From: Pseudomonadota bacterium
GTDB lineage: Bacteria; Pseudomonadota; Alphaproteobacteria; Acetobacterales; Acetobacteraceae
NCBI GenBank assembly: GCA_021808185.1
Contig: JAKBCB010000244.1
Span: 1 to 5,974 of the forward strand
DNA: 5,974 nucleotides
Reading direction: 5' to 3'
Of this stretch, positions 1 to 5,974 are shown piece by piece. The number at the start of each line of letters is the position of its first letter. Positions within the stretch are counted from its first letter, which is position 1. The notes beneath the pieces are model-generated. The model was not told the origin of the DNA. It did no database searches and worked only from the letters and a program-made list of their open reading frames with translations. Position numbers and translations under genes: made by a program.

Positions 1-696
1 ATCAACTACACGCCGTTCGGCCACAGCGACTGGCAGAACATCGTGGCTTCCATCAAGAAATTCGGTTCCGCCGGCAAGAAGACCGCCGTGGTATCGACCA
101 TCAACGGCGACGCCAACGTGCCGTTCTACAAGGAACTCGGCAACCAGGGCGTCAAGGCCACCGACATCCCGGTGGTGGCGTTCTCGGTCGGCGAGGAAGA
201 ACTGGCCGGCCTCGACACCAAGCCGCTGCTCGGCCACCTTGCCGCCTGGAACTACTTCGAGAGCATCGACACGCCCGCCAACAAGGCGTTCATCAAGGAG
301 TGGCACGACTTCACCAAGAAGCCGACGCGCACCACCAATGACCCGATGGAAGCGCATTACATCGGCTTCAACATGTGGGTGAAGGCGGTCGAAAAGGCCG
401 GCACCACCGATCCGGACAAGGTGATCGACGCCATGATCGGCGTGACCGTGCCGAACCTGACCGGCGGCTACTCCGCGATGATGCCGAATCATCACATCAC
501 CAAGCCGGTCTATATCGGCGAAGTGCAGGCTGACGGCCAGTTCAACGTGGTCTGGAACACGCCGGGTACCGTGGTGGCGCAGGAATGGTCGCCGTATCTG
601 GAAGGCTCCAAGGACCTGATCGCCGATTGGCGCAAGCCGATGTCCTGCGGCAACTTCAACGTCGTCACCGGCAAGTGCGGCGGCTCCGCCAAGTAA
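1..696 (+). CDS. urtA: Urea ABC transporter substrate-binding protein UrtA (3' part, N-terminus outside window)
   Basis: This is the periplasmic urea-binding protein that delivers urea to the UrtBC permease. The frame is open from base 1 and ends at TAA 694-696, giving 231 C-terminal residues. Known UrtA proteins are roughly 420-440 residues, so about the first half, including the signal peptide, lies upstream. The GTG at position 43 is an internal Val codon, because clear family sequence (NYTPFGHSDWQ) precedes it. Diagnostic UrtA stretches are GKKTAVVSTINGDANVPFYK, AFSVGEEELAG, GHLAAWNYF, TNDPMEAHYIGFNMWVKAVE and the NHHITKPVYIGE block near the end. They belong to the type I periplasmic-binding fold (Peripla_BP_5/6 group). 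Two cysteines ten residues apart at the C-terminus (SCGNFNVVTGKCGG) could form a disulfide in the periplasm; that is inference. The gene leads the urt operon and is followed by a hairpin. Confidence 0.96.
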   Translation: MNYTPFGHSDWQNIVASIKKFGSAGKKTAVVSTINGDANVPFYKELGNQGVKATDIPVVAFSVGEEELAGLDTKPLLGHLAAWNYFESIDTPANKAFIKEWHDFTKKPTRTTNDPMEAHYIGFNMWVKAVEKAGTTDPDKVIDAMIGVTVPNLTGGYSAMMPNHHITKPVYIGEVQADGQFNVVWNTPGTVVAQEWSPYLEGSKDLIADWRKPMSCGNFNVVTGKCGGSAK

Positions 697-716
697 GCGC
701 CTCGCGTCGTCTCAGC

Positions 717-743
717 AGCCCCCTCCCCGATGGGGAGGGGGCT
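717..743 (+). terminator. Perfect 12-bp hairpin with T-rich tail between urtA and urtB (partial terminator or processing/stability element)
   Basis: Bases 717-728 (AGCCCCCTCCCC) and 732-743 (GGGGAGGGGGCT) are exact reverse complements around a 3-nt GAT loop. The + strand continues into a T-rich but interrupted run (TTTCGTCTTTCT from 743). This is the shape of an intrinsic terminator reading in the direction of the genes; the - strand has no T-run after the hairpin. It lies 20 nt after the urtA stop and 64 nt before urtB. Partial termination, or protection of the urtA 3' end, would give more binding protein than permease, as is common in ABC import operons. The weak T-tract argues for leakiness. 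It could also be a dispersed CCTCCCC/GGGGAGG palindrome of the kind found between genes in many alphaproteobacteria. Confidence 0.65.
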
Positions 744-752
744 TTCGTCTTT

Positions 753-767
753 CTCCCCGCACGGGAG
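753..767 (+). other. Short second hairpin that competes with the first
   Basis: CTCCC (753-757) pairs with GGGAG (763-767) around a 5-nt CGCAC loop. In addition, CTCCCC at 753-758 is complementary to GGGGAG at 732-737, the right arm of the preceding hairpin. The two structures could therefore be mutually exclusive. This is visible in the bases, but the region is G/C-run-rich, so chance pairing is quite possible. The rest of the 697-807 gap shows no recognisable promoter or operator; its end carries a GAGG at 799-802, five nt before the urtB ATG. Confidence 0.3.
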
Positions 768-807
768 CCGGGCGGAAAGATCCCCGCCCCGCTCATCCGA
801 GGCCCGC

Positions 808-2385
808 ATGAAGCTGCTCCGTTGCCTGCTGCTGGTTCTGCTGCTGCTGCCCTTCGCCGCGCGCGCGCAGGACGATCCGTTCGCGGGATTCGCCGGCGGG
901 TACGAGGATATCCGTCACGCCATCGAGGCCCTGGCGCTGTCGGGCGACAAGCAGGCCGAGCCAGTGATCTCCGCCTTGCAGGCCGGCAACCTGTATCTGG
1001 CAGCCGACAAGACGTTGTGGATCAAGCAAGGCGACGCGGTGCTGAACGCCCGCACCGGAGAGGCCGCCGCCACGCCGCCCGATGGCTTGAAAAAAGTGCG
1101 CCTGAACAATGCGGTGCGCCGCGCGATCGAGGCGGCGATGGGCAGCCTGACGCTGTTCTCGGCCGATCCCGCGACACGCGCGAGCGCCGCCGAGGCGGTG
1201 TTCAAATCGCACGATCCGGCGGCGCTGCCGGCGCTGACCCGCGCGCTGGCGAAGGAATCAGATGCGGGCGTGAGGACCGCCATGGAACAGGCGCGCGCCG
1301 CGGCGCTGCTCGCCAGCCCCGACAGCGGCGAGGCGGATCGGCTGGCCGCCGTCACCGTGCTGCGCGATCGCGGCGATCTGGAGGCGCAGTCGCAACTCGA
1401 CGCCGTGGCCAACGGCCACCAGCCGCCCACGGTGCAGAAGGCCGCCGCCGCCGCCGTCGCCGCCATCGCGCGCATCCAGCAGATGTGGATGCTGGCGCAG
1501 GGCGTGTTCTACGGGCTGTCGCTCGGCTCGGTGCTGCTGCTCGCCGCCGCCGGCCTTGCCATCACCTTCGGCGTGATGGGTGTCATCAACATGGCGCATG
1601 GCGAGATGGTGATGCTGGGCGCCTACACGACGTTTGTCGTGCAACAGGTCTTGCAGTCCTATGCACCCTCGCTGTTCGGCGCGAGTCTGTTCATCGCCAT
1701 CCCGCTGTCGTTCATCGTCTCCGGCGCGGTCGGCATCGTGATCGAGCGCACGCTGATCCGCTTCCTGTATGGTCGCCCGCTGGAAACGCTGCTCGCGACC
1801 TGGGGCCTTTCACTGGTGTTGCAGCAGGCGGTGCGCAGCATTTTCGGCGCCAACAACCGCGAGGTTTCCACGCCCGGATTCATGAGCGGGGCGGCGCAAT
1901 GGGGTGGCGTGACCATCACCTACAACCGGCTTTACATCATCGTCTTCGCGGTGATCGTGGTCGCGGCGCTGATGGCGGCACTTCGCTTCACCGCGCTCGG
2001 CCTGCAAATGCGCGCGGTGACGCAGAACCGCCGCATGGCCGCCGCCATGGGCATCCGCACCCCCTGGATCGACGCACTGACCTTCGGCCTCGGCTCCGGT
2101 GTCGCGGGGCTTGCCGGTGTGGCGTTGAGCCAGATCGACAATGTCAGCCCCAATCTCGGGCAGGGCTATATCATCGACAGTTTCATGGTCGTGGTGTTCG
2201 GCGGCGTGGGCAATCTGTGGGGCACCGTCGTCTCCGCGCTGACGCTCGGCATCGCCAACAAATTCCTCGAACCGCTGGCGGGCGCCGTGCTGGCCAAGAT
2301 CCTGGTGCTGGTGCTGCTGATCCTGTTCATCCAGCGCAAGCCGCGCGGGCTGTTCCCGCTCAAGGGCCGGGCGGTGGAGGCATGA
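808..2385 (+). CDS. urtB: Urea ABC transporter permease UrtB, with N-terminal periplasmic domain
   Basis: This is one of the two membrane subunits of the urea importer (LivH-like family), 525 residues. The ATG at 808 is chosen because it opens a textbook signal peptide (MKLLRCLLLVLLLLPFAARA, likely cleaved after residue 20) and has GAGG at 799-802. The frame is open back to an ATG at 730, but that extension would run over the hairpin and is not signal-like. Residues 21-225 form a long, Ala-rich helical region before the membrane part. The stretch from about 130 to 220 looks like HEAT-type helical repeats. The permease core starts near residue 226, with about eight hydrophobic segments, the family motif GVINMAHGEMVMLGAY at 258-273 and the cytoplasmic coupling stretch RAVTQNRRMAAAMG at 402-415. 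It ends with the typical RKPRGLFPLKGR. The stop overlaps the urtC start by ATGA. Confidence 0.95.
   Translation: MKLLRCLLLVLLLLPFAARAQDDPFAGFAGGYEDIRHAIEALALSGDKQAEPVISALQAGNLYLAADKTLWIKQGDAVLNARTGEAAATPPDGLKKVRLNNAVRRAIEAAMGSLTLFSADPATRASAAEAVFKSHDPAALPALTRALAKESDAGVRTAMEQARAAALLASPDSGEADRLAAVTVLRDRGDLEAQSQLDAVANGHQPPTVQKAAAAAVAAIARIQQMWMLAQGVFYGLSLGSVLLLAAAGLAITFGVMGVINMAHGEMVMLGAYTTFVVQQVLQSYAPSLFGASLFIAIPLSFIVSGAVGIVIERTLIRFLYGRPLETLLATWGLSLVLQQAVRSIFGANNREVSTPGFMSGAAQWGGVTITYNRLYIIVFAVIVVAALMAALRFTALGLQMRAVTQNRRMAAAMGIRTPWIDALTFGLGSGVAGLAGVALSQIDNVSPNLGQGYIIDSFMVVVFGGVGNLWGTVVSALTLGIANKFLEPLAGAVLAKILVLVLLILFIQRKPRGLFPLKGRAVEA
2376..2380 (+). promoter_or_regulatory. Ribosome binding site GGAGG that bears on the urtC start
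   Basis: GGAGG lies inside the last codons of urtB. It leaves only 1 nt before the ATG at 2382 but 10 nt before the in-frame ATG at 2391 and 16 nt before the one at 2397. Spacing favours 2391, unless ribosomes restart directly at the ATGA overlap. The two choices differ by three residues (MSA). Confidence 0.5.
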
Positions 2386-3482
2386 GCGCGATGTCGATGC
2401 GGCTGTGCCTGCTGGCGGTGCTGGGGGGCGCGATCCTGCTCAGCGTGCTCAACCTCGCGGTGCCGCCGGCCTCGGCGCTGCATGTGCCGACCTATGCGAT
2501 TTCGCTCGCGGGCAAATATCTCAGCTACGCGCTGCTCGCCGTCGCGGTCGATCTGGTCTGGGGTTTTGGCGGCATCCTCAGCCTGGGGCATGCCGCGTTC
2601 TTCGCGCTCGGCGGCTACGCGATGGGGATGTACCTCATGCGCCAGATCGGCACGCGCGGCGTGTACGGCAACGCCATCCTGCCCGACTTCATGGTGTTCC
2701 TGAACTACAAGGAACTGCCGCTGACCTGGTACGGCTTCGACAACGCGGGCTACGCCATCCTGATGGTGCTGCTGGTGCCCGGCGTGCTGGCTCTGATCTT
2801 CGGCTGGCTCGCGTTCCGCAGCCGCGTCTCCGGCGTGTATCTCTCGATCATCACCCAGGCGCTGACCTATGCGCTGCTGCTCGCGTTCTTCCGCAACGAC
2901 ATGGGGTTCGGCGGCAACAACGGCCTGACCGATTTCAAGGACATGTTCGGCATTCCGTTGCAGGCGGACGCCACGCGCTGCGGGCTGCTGATCGCCACCG
3001 CCGTCTTTCTGTCGGGCGCGCTGCTGCTGGCGCGCTACGTCGTCACGTCGCGCTTCGGCAAGGTGCTGATCGCGGTGCGCGACACTGAGAGCCGCACGCG
3101 CTTCCTCGGCTATCGGCCGGAGCGGTACAAGCTGTTCGTCTGGGTGCTGTCGGCGGTGATGGCCGGCATCGGCGGCGCGCTGTACGTTCCGCAGGTCGGC
3201 ATCATCAACCCGGGCGAGTTCTCGCCGGCGAACTCGATCGAAAGCGTGATCTGGGTCGCGGTCGGCGGGCGCGGCACGCTGGTCGGCGCCGTGCTGGGGG
3301 CCGTGCTGGTGAATTTCGGCAAGACCGTGTTCACCGGCGCGCTGCCGGAGCTGTGGCTGTTCGCGCTGGGCGCGCTGTTCATCCTGGTCACGTTGTTGCT
3401 GCCGGGCGGCATCATGGGCCTGATCGGCCGCCCCGCGCGCCGCCCGAAGAACGTGACCCCGGCCGCGGAGCCCGCCGAATGA
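2382..3482 (+). CDS. urtC: Urea ABC transporter permease UrtC
   Basis: This is the second membrane subunit of the urea importer (LivM-like family), which pairs with UrtB to form the urea path through the inner membrane. It is 366 residues from ATG 2382, within the usual UrtC range; a start at 2391 would give 363. Residues about 6-30 form the first hydrophobic segment. The LivM signature WGFGGILSLGHAAFFALGGY begins at W60. Next comes the family's hydrophilic loop with RGVYGNAILPDFMVF and TWYGFDNAGY. Further motifs are SRVSGVYLSIITQALTYALL, the NNGLTDFKDMFG loop, the coupling stretch IAVRDTESRTRFLGY, and ESVIWVAVGGRGTLVGAVLGA. The last helix is followed by a polar Arg/Pro/Ala tail. The start overlaps the urtB stop and the stop overlaps the urtD start, both by ATGA, which suggests translational coupling and matched subunit amounts. 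Confidence 0.95.
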   Translation: MSAMSMRLCLLAVLGGAILLSVLNLAVPPASALHVPTYAISLAGKYLSYALLAVAVDLVWGFGGILSLGHAAFFALGGYAMGMYLMRQIGTRGVYGNAILPDFMVFLNYKELPLTWYGFDNAGYAILMVLLVPGVLALIFGWLAFRSRVSGVYLSIITQALTYALLLAFFRNDMGFGGNNGLTDFKDMFGIPLQADATRCGLLIATAVFLSGALLLARYVVTSRFGKVLIAVRDTESRTRFLGYRPERYKLFVWVLSAVMAGIGGALYVPQVGIINPGEFSPANSIESVIWVAVGGRGTLVGAVLGAVLVNFGKTVFTGALPELWLFALGALFILVTLLLPGGIMGLIGRPARRPKNVTPAAEPAE

Positions 3483-4237
3483 CGACGCCGCATCACCATC
3501 ATGACACGCTGCTGTATCTGGACGGCGTCAGCGTCAGCTTCGATGGGTTTCGCGCGCTCAACGCCCTCAGCCTCGTGCTGGAACGCGGCGAGATGCGCGC
3601 GGTCATCGGCCCGAACGGTGCCGGCAAGACCACGATGATGGATGTCATCACCGGCAAGACGCGGCCCGATACCGGCCGCGTGGTGTTCGGCAAGGACACC
3701 GACCTCACGCGCCTCGACGAACCCGCCATCGCCGATCTCGGCATCGGCCGGAAGTTCCAGAAGCCGACGGTGTTCGAGCCGCACACCGTCTGGGACAATC
3801 TGCTGTTGGCACTCGCCGGCGACCGGCGGCCGCGTTTCACCCTGTGGGCGCGGCAGAGCAGCGAGGAGAGCGACCGGATCGAGGCGATCCTGAAAACCAT
3901 CCGCCTCGGCGACCATCGTGGCCGCCGCGCCGGCGACCTCAGCCACGGCCAGAAACAGTGGCTGGAAATCGGCATGTTGCTCGCGCAGGAGCCGCACCTG
4001 TTGCTGGTGGATGAGCCGGTGGCCGGCATGACGGATGCGGAAACGGAACAGACCGCGGAATTGCTGCGCGAGATCAACGGCACCCGCAGCGTGGTGGTGG
4101 TGGAACACGACATGGCGTTCGTCCGCGCCCTCGGCGTGAAGGTCACGGTGCTGCATGAGGGATCGGTGCTGTCCGAGGGCAGCATCGACCATGTCAGCAA
4201 CGATCCGCGCGTGATCGAAGTCTATCTTGGCCGATAA
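3479..4237 (+). CDS. urtD: Urea ABC transporter ATP-binding protein UrtD
   Basis: This is a cytoplasmic ATPase that drives urea import together with UrtE; LivG-like, 252 residues. All nucleotide-binding motifs are present: Walker A GPNGAGKTT at 44-52, Q-loop glutamine at 94 in GRKFQKPTVF, signature LSHGQKQWLEIG from 154 (LSHGQ in place of LSGGQ, as is usual for UrtD), Walker B LLLVDEP at 174-180 with catalytic E179, and the switch histidine H210 in VVVEHDM. The ATG at 3479 overlaps the urtC stop, with GGAG at 3467-3470 eight nt upstream. The short leader before the first beta strand contains four consecutive histidines (residues 5-8). The C-terminus (SNDPRVIEVYLGR) is intact and typical. The gene is followed by an 18-nt gap to urtE. 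Confidence 0.96.
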   Translation: MTTPHHHHDTLLYLDGVSVSFDGFRALNALSLVLERGEMRAVIGPNGAGKTTMMDVITGKTRPDTGRVVFGKDTDLTRLDEPAIADLGIGRKFQKPTVFEPHTVWDNLLLALAGDRRPRFTLWARQSSEESDRIEAILKTIRLGDHRGRRAGDLSHGQKQWLEIGMLLAQEPHLLLVDEPVAGMTDAETEQTAELLREINGTRSVVVVEHDMAFVRALGVKVTVLHEGSVLSEGSIDHVSNDPRVIEVYLGR

Positions 4238-4255
4238 GCGTGGGGGGCGCTGAAC

Positions 4256-4951
4256 ATGCTCGAAGTCAAGCAGGTCAGCCTGCACTACGGCGCCGCGATC
4301 GCGCTGCGGCAGGTCTCGTTGCAGGCCAGGATCGGGGAGGTCACATGCCTGCTCGGGCGCAACGGCGTCGGCAAGACCAGTATGTTGCGCGCGATCACCG
4401 GCGCGCATCCGATCAGCGGTGGCGCCATCGTCTGGAACGGCGAGAACATTTCTCGTCTCGCCCCCTATGAGCGGGCACGGCGCGGCATTGCCTGGGTGCC
4501 GCAGGGGCGCGACATTTTCCCGCTGCTGACGGTGCGGGAGAATCTGGAAACCGGTTTCGCGGTGCTGCCGCGCGGCCAGCGGAAATTCCCCGACGACATG
4601 TACGACCTGTTCCCGATCCTGAAAACGATGACACGCCGGCGCGGCGGCGACCTCTCGGGCGGGCAGCAGCAGCAACTGGCCATCGCCCGCGCGCTGGTCA
4701 CCCGCCCGAGGCTGCTGGTGCTCGACGAGCCGACCGAGGGCATCCAGCCCTCGATCATCAAGGACATCGGCCGCGTCATCGACCTGCTGCGCGCCCGGGG
4801 GGAGATGGCCATTCTGCTCGTGGAGCAGTATTTCGACTTCGCCCGCGACCTCGCCCAGCGGATCGCCGTGATGGATCGCGGCGATATCGTGCTGGACGGC
4901 CGGCGAGAGGAGCTTGACGAGGAAGATGTCCGCCGCCGTCTCTCTGTCTGA
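4256..4951 (+). CDS. urtE: Urea ABC transporter ATP-binding protein UrtE
   Basis: This is the second cytoplasmic ATPase of the urea importer; LivF-like, 231 residues, the normal length for UrtE. Motifs seen are Walker A GRNGVGKTS at 34-42, Q-loop glutamine 83 in WVPQGRDIFP (the RDIFP form is characteristic of UrtE), signature LSGGQQQQLAIARAL from 133, Walker B LLVLDEP at 153-159 with E158, and EGIQPSI just after. The switch position reads VEQYFDFA with Gln191 in place of His, as is common in LivF-type subunits. UrtD supplies a His at its own site, so the pair is asymmetric. A run of six G (4242-4247) lies eight nt before the ATG and serves as ribosome binding site. The last 26 nt overlap the ureD reading frame, tying transport to urease maturation. 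Confidence 0.96.
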   Translation: MLEVKQVSLHYGAAIALRQVSLQARIGEVTCLLGRNGVGKTSMLRAITGAHPISGGAIVWNGENISRLAPYERARRGIAWVPQGRDIFPLLTVRENLETGFAVLPRGQRKFPDDMYDLFPILKTMTRRRGGDLSGGQQQQLAIARALVTRPRLLVLDEPTEGIQPSIIKDIGRVIDLLRARGEMAILLVEQYFDFARDLAQRIAVMDRGDIVLDGRREELDEEDVRRRLSV

Positions 4952-5756
4952 CCACCAACGCGCCATCGGCTCGCTGCACGTCGCGGTCAAGCGGCGCGGC
5001 GAGGCGAGCGTGCTCGCGGATCTGCGCCAGGAGGGCTGCCTGAAGGCCCGCTTCCCCCGGCCGGTGGATTGGGCGGAGGTGGTGACGCTGAATTCCTCCG
5101 GTGGCGTTGCCGGCGGCGACCGGCTCGCCAGCCGCTTCGGCGTGGGGGCCGGTGCGCGCGCCACCTTCGCCTCGCAGGCGGCGGAGCGGTTCTATCGCGC
5201 GCTGCCGGCGGACCCGCCCGCGCATGTCCGCACGCACCTCGCGGTCGCCGAGGGGGCCGCGGCGGAGTGGCTGCCGCAGGAGGCCATCCTGTTCGACCGC
5301 GCGGCGCTCGACCGCGTGCTGGAGGTCGATCTGGCCGGGGATGCGTGGTTCCTCGGCGTGGAATCGCTGGTGTTCGGCCGCACCGCGATGGGCGAGCGCG
5401 TTGCCACGGCGCGGCTGGCCGACACCATTCGCGTCCGCCGCGCCGGCAAACTGGTGCTGCACGACGCGATCCGCCTCGACGGCCCCGTGGCCGAAGTGCT
5501 CGCGCGCCCGGCGCTGGCGGCGGGCGAGGCGGCGGTGGCGACACTCATCCATGTTGCCCCGGACGCCGAGGCCCGGCTGGACGACCTGCGCGCCGCCTGG
5601 GCCGATGTGCCGGCGGAAGCCGGCGCGAGCGCCTGGGACGGCATCCTGGTCGGCCGTGTCGTCGCCCGCGACGGGGCCTGTCTTCGGGCCGCCGTTGTGG
5701 CAGGATTGAACTGCCTGCGTGCCGGCCGGTCGCTGCCGCGCGTATGGCTCTGCTGA
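4926..5756 (+). CDS. ureD: Urease accessory protein UreD
   Basis: UreD (UreH in some bacteria) is a cytoplasmic scaffold that binds apo-urease and, with UreF and UreG, lets nickel reach the active site. It is 276 residues, the usual size. Family motifs are NSSGGVAGGDR at 56-66, FASQAAERFYRA from 81, EWLPQEAILFDRA from 114, and ESLVFGRTAMGE, with the typical LPRVWLC at the C-terminus. The chosen ATG overlaps urtE by 26 nt. GAGGA at 4919-4923 is only 2 nt away and AGGAG at 4908-4912 is 13 nt away, so neither spacing is ideal. A TTG at 4914 in the same frame is possible but less likely. The coding sequence looks even more GC-rich than urtA (48/60 at 5221-5280 against 38/60 at 61-120). Position directly before ureA is the common ureDABC order. 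Confidence 0.95.
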   Translation: MSAAVSLSDHQRAIGSLHVAVKRRGEASVLADLRQEGCLKARFPRPVDWAEVVTLNSSGGVAGGDRLASRFGVGAGARATFASQAAERFYRALPADPPAHVRTHLAVAEGAAAEWLPQEAILFDRAALDRVLEVDLAGDAWFLGVESLVFGRTAMGERVATARLADTIRVRRAGKLVLHDAIRLDGPVAEVLARPALAAGEAAVATLIHVAPDAEARLDDLRAAWADVPAEAGASAWDGILVGRVVARDGACLRAAVVAGLNCLRAGRSLPRVWLC

Positions 5757-5766
5757 GGGAAGACGC

Positions 5767-5974
5767 ATGAACCTGACGCCGCGCGAGAAAGACAAGCTGC
5801 TCATCTCCATGGCCGCGATGGTGGCGCGACGACGGCTGGAGCGCGGGGTGAAGCTCAACCACCCCGAAGCGGTGGCCCTCATCACCGATTTCGTGGTCGA
5901 GGGCGCGCGCGACGGCCGTTCGGTCGCCGATCTCATGCAGGCAGGCGCGCACGTAATCACGCGCGAGCAGGTCA
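5767..5974 (+). CDS. ureA: Urease gamma subunit UreA (5' part, cut by window end)
   Basis: This is the small structural subunit of urease, which packs with UreB and UreC in the cytoplasmic enzyme that hydrolyses urea to ammonia and carbamate. The ATG at 5767 follows AGGGA at 5756-5760 with a 6-nt spacer, and the ribosome binding site shares a base with the ureD stop. The frame stays open to the window end, giving 69 of about 100 residues. The translation starts MNLTPREKDKLLISMAAMVA and continues with the strongly conserved KLNHPEAVALI, EGARDGRSVADLM and ITREQV segments of the gamma subunit. The gene is a separate UreA rather than an obvious fusion, although a fusion to UreB at the missing C-terminus cannot be excluded. 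ureB, ureC, ureE, ureF and ureG are expected downstream. Confidence 0.96.
   Translation, partial: MNLTPREKDKLLISMAAMVARRRLERGVKLNHPEAVALITDFVVEGARDGRSVADLMQAGAHVITREQV

Noticed and set aside
43..45. GTG as a possible urtA start
   Set aside because: Conserved UrtA sequence continues upstream to base 1 in the same frame, so the gene is merely cut by the window.
730..807. Longer urtB start at ATG 730
   Set aside because: The extension begins inside the hairpin and would bury the clear signal peptide that starts at 808, which has its own ribosome site.
585..2381. The urtC frame is open upstream through the whole of urtB, giving an apparent 965-codon gene
   Set aside because: The upstream part is Arg/Gly/Ala-rich out-of-frame urtB sequence and crosses the hairpin. 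Real UrtC sequence starts at 2382 or 2391.
4914..4925. TTG start for ureD four codons upstream
   Set aside because: TTG is a weak start, and the AGGAG at 4908-4912 would be only 1 nt away. ATG 4926 is preferred, although not proven.
3110..5164. Minus-strand open frame of 684 codons across urtC-ureD
   Set aside because: It lies antisense to four genes with clear motifs. Its translation is low-complexity (His, Arg, Ala, Asp rich) with no recognisable domain. Long antisense frames are expected in DNA with G/C-biased third positions.
5069..5770. Second + strand frame inside ureD (233 codons)
   Set aside because: The translation is Arg/Gly-rich and unstructured, and the ureD frame carries all the conserved motifs.
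4776..5960. Minus-strand open frame of 394 codons over ureD and ureA
   Set aside because: It is antisense to ureD and ureA, both with strong family motifs. The translation is Arg/Ala/Gly-rich without a domain.
1..5974. CRISPR arrays, tRNA/rRNA genes, insertion sequences, phage or defence genes
   Set aside because: No spaced direct repeats, tRNA-like cloverleaf, transposase motifs or terminal repeats were seen. Coding sequence fills nearly the whole window.

Overview
The window carries a urea uptake and urease locus, read entirely on the + strand. In order it holds the 3' part of urtA, then complete urtB, urtC, urtD, urtE and ureD, and the first 69 codons of ureA. The first five genes encode a five-component, branched-chain-amino-acid-type (HAAT family) ABC importer for urea. 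The last two start the urease cluster: ureD is an accessory protein for nickel-centre assembly and ureA is the gamma structural subunit. All identities rest on recognising conserved protein motifs by eye; no search was run.

The organism is most likely a high-GC alphaproteobacterium. GC is very high, third positions are strongly G/C, and stacked urtABCDE-ureDA genes are common in that class. The protein sequences would fit Rhodospirillales/Acetobacteraceae, but the genus cannot be fixed from the window.

Layout: 1-696 is the urea-binding protein UrtA without its N-terminus. 697-807 is the only sizeable non-coding gap (111 nt). It holds a perfect 12-bp GC-rich hairpin followed by a T-rich stretch, probably a partial terminator or mRNA processing/stability element. 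From 808 on the genes are packed tightly. urtB/urtC and urtC/urtD overlap by ATGA, urtD-urtE are 18 nt apart, urtE/ureD overlap by about 26 nt, and ureD-ureA are 10 nt apart. This points to one translationally coupled transcript.

The expected flow is: UrtA captures urea in the periplasm, the UrtB/UrtC permease passes it inward using ATP hydrolysed by UrtD/UrtE, and urease (UreABC, matured by UreD with UreE/F/G, which should lie downstream) splits it to ammonia and carbon dioxide. The hairpin sits where abundant binding protein would be separated from scarce membrane components.

Nothing here looks like a new system. The points most worth a second look are the urtA-urtB hairpin region, the periplasmic N-terminal domain of UrtB, and the start-codon choice of urtC.
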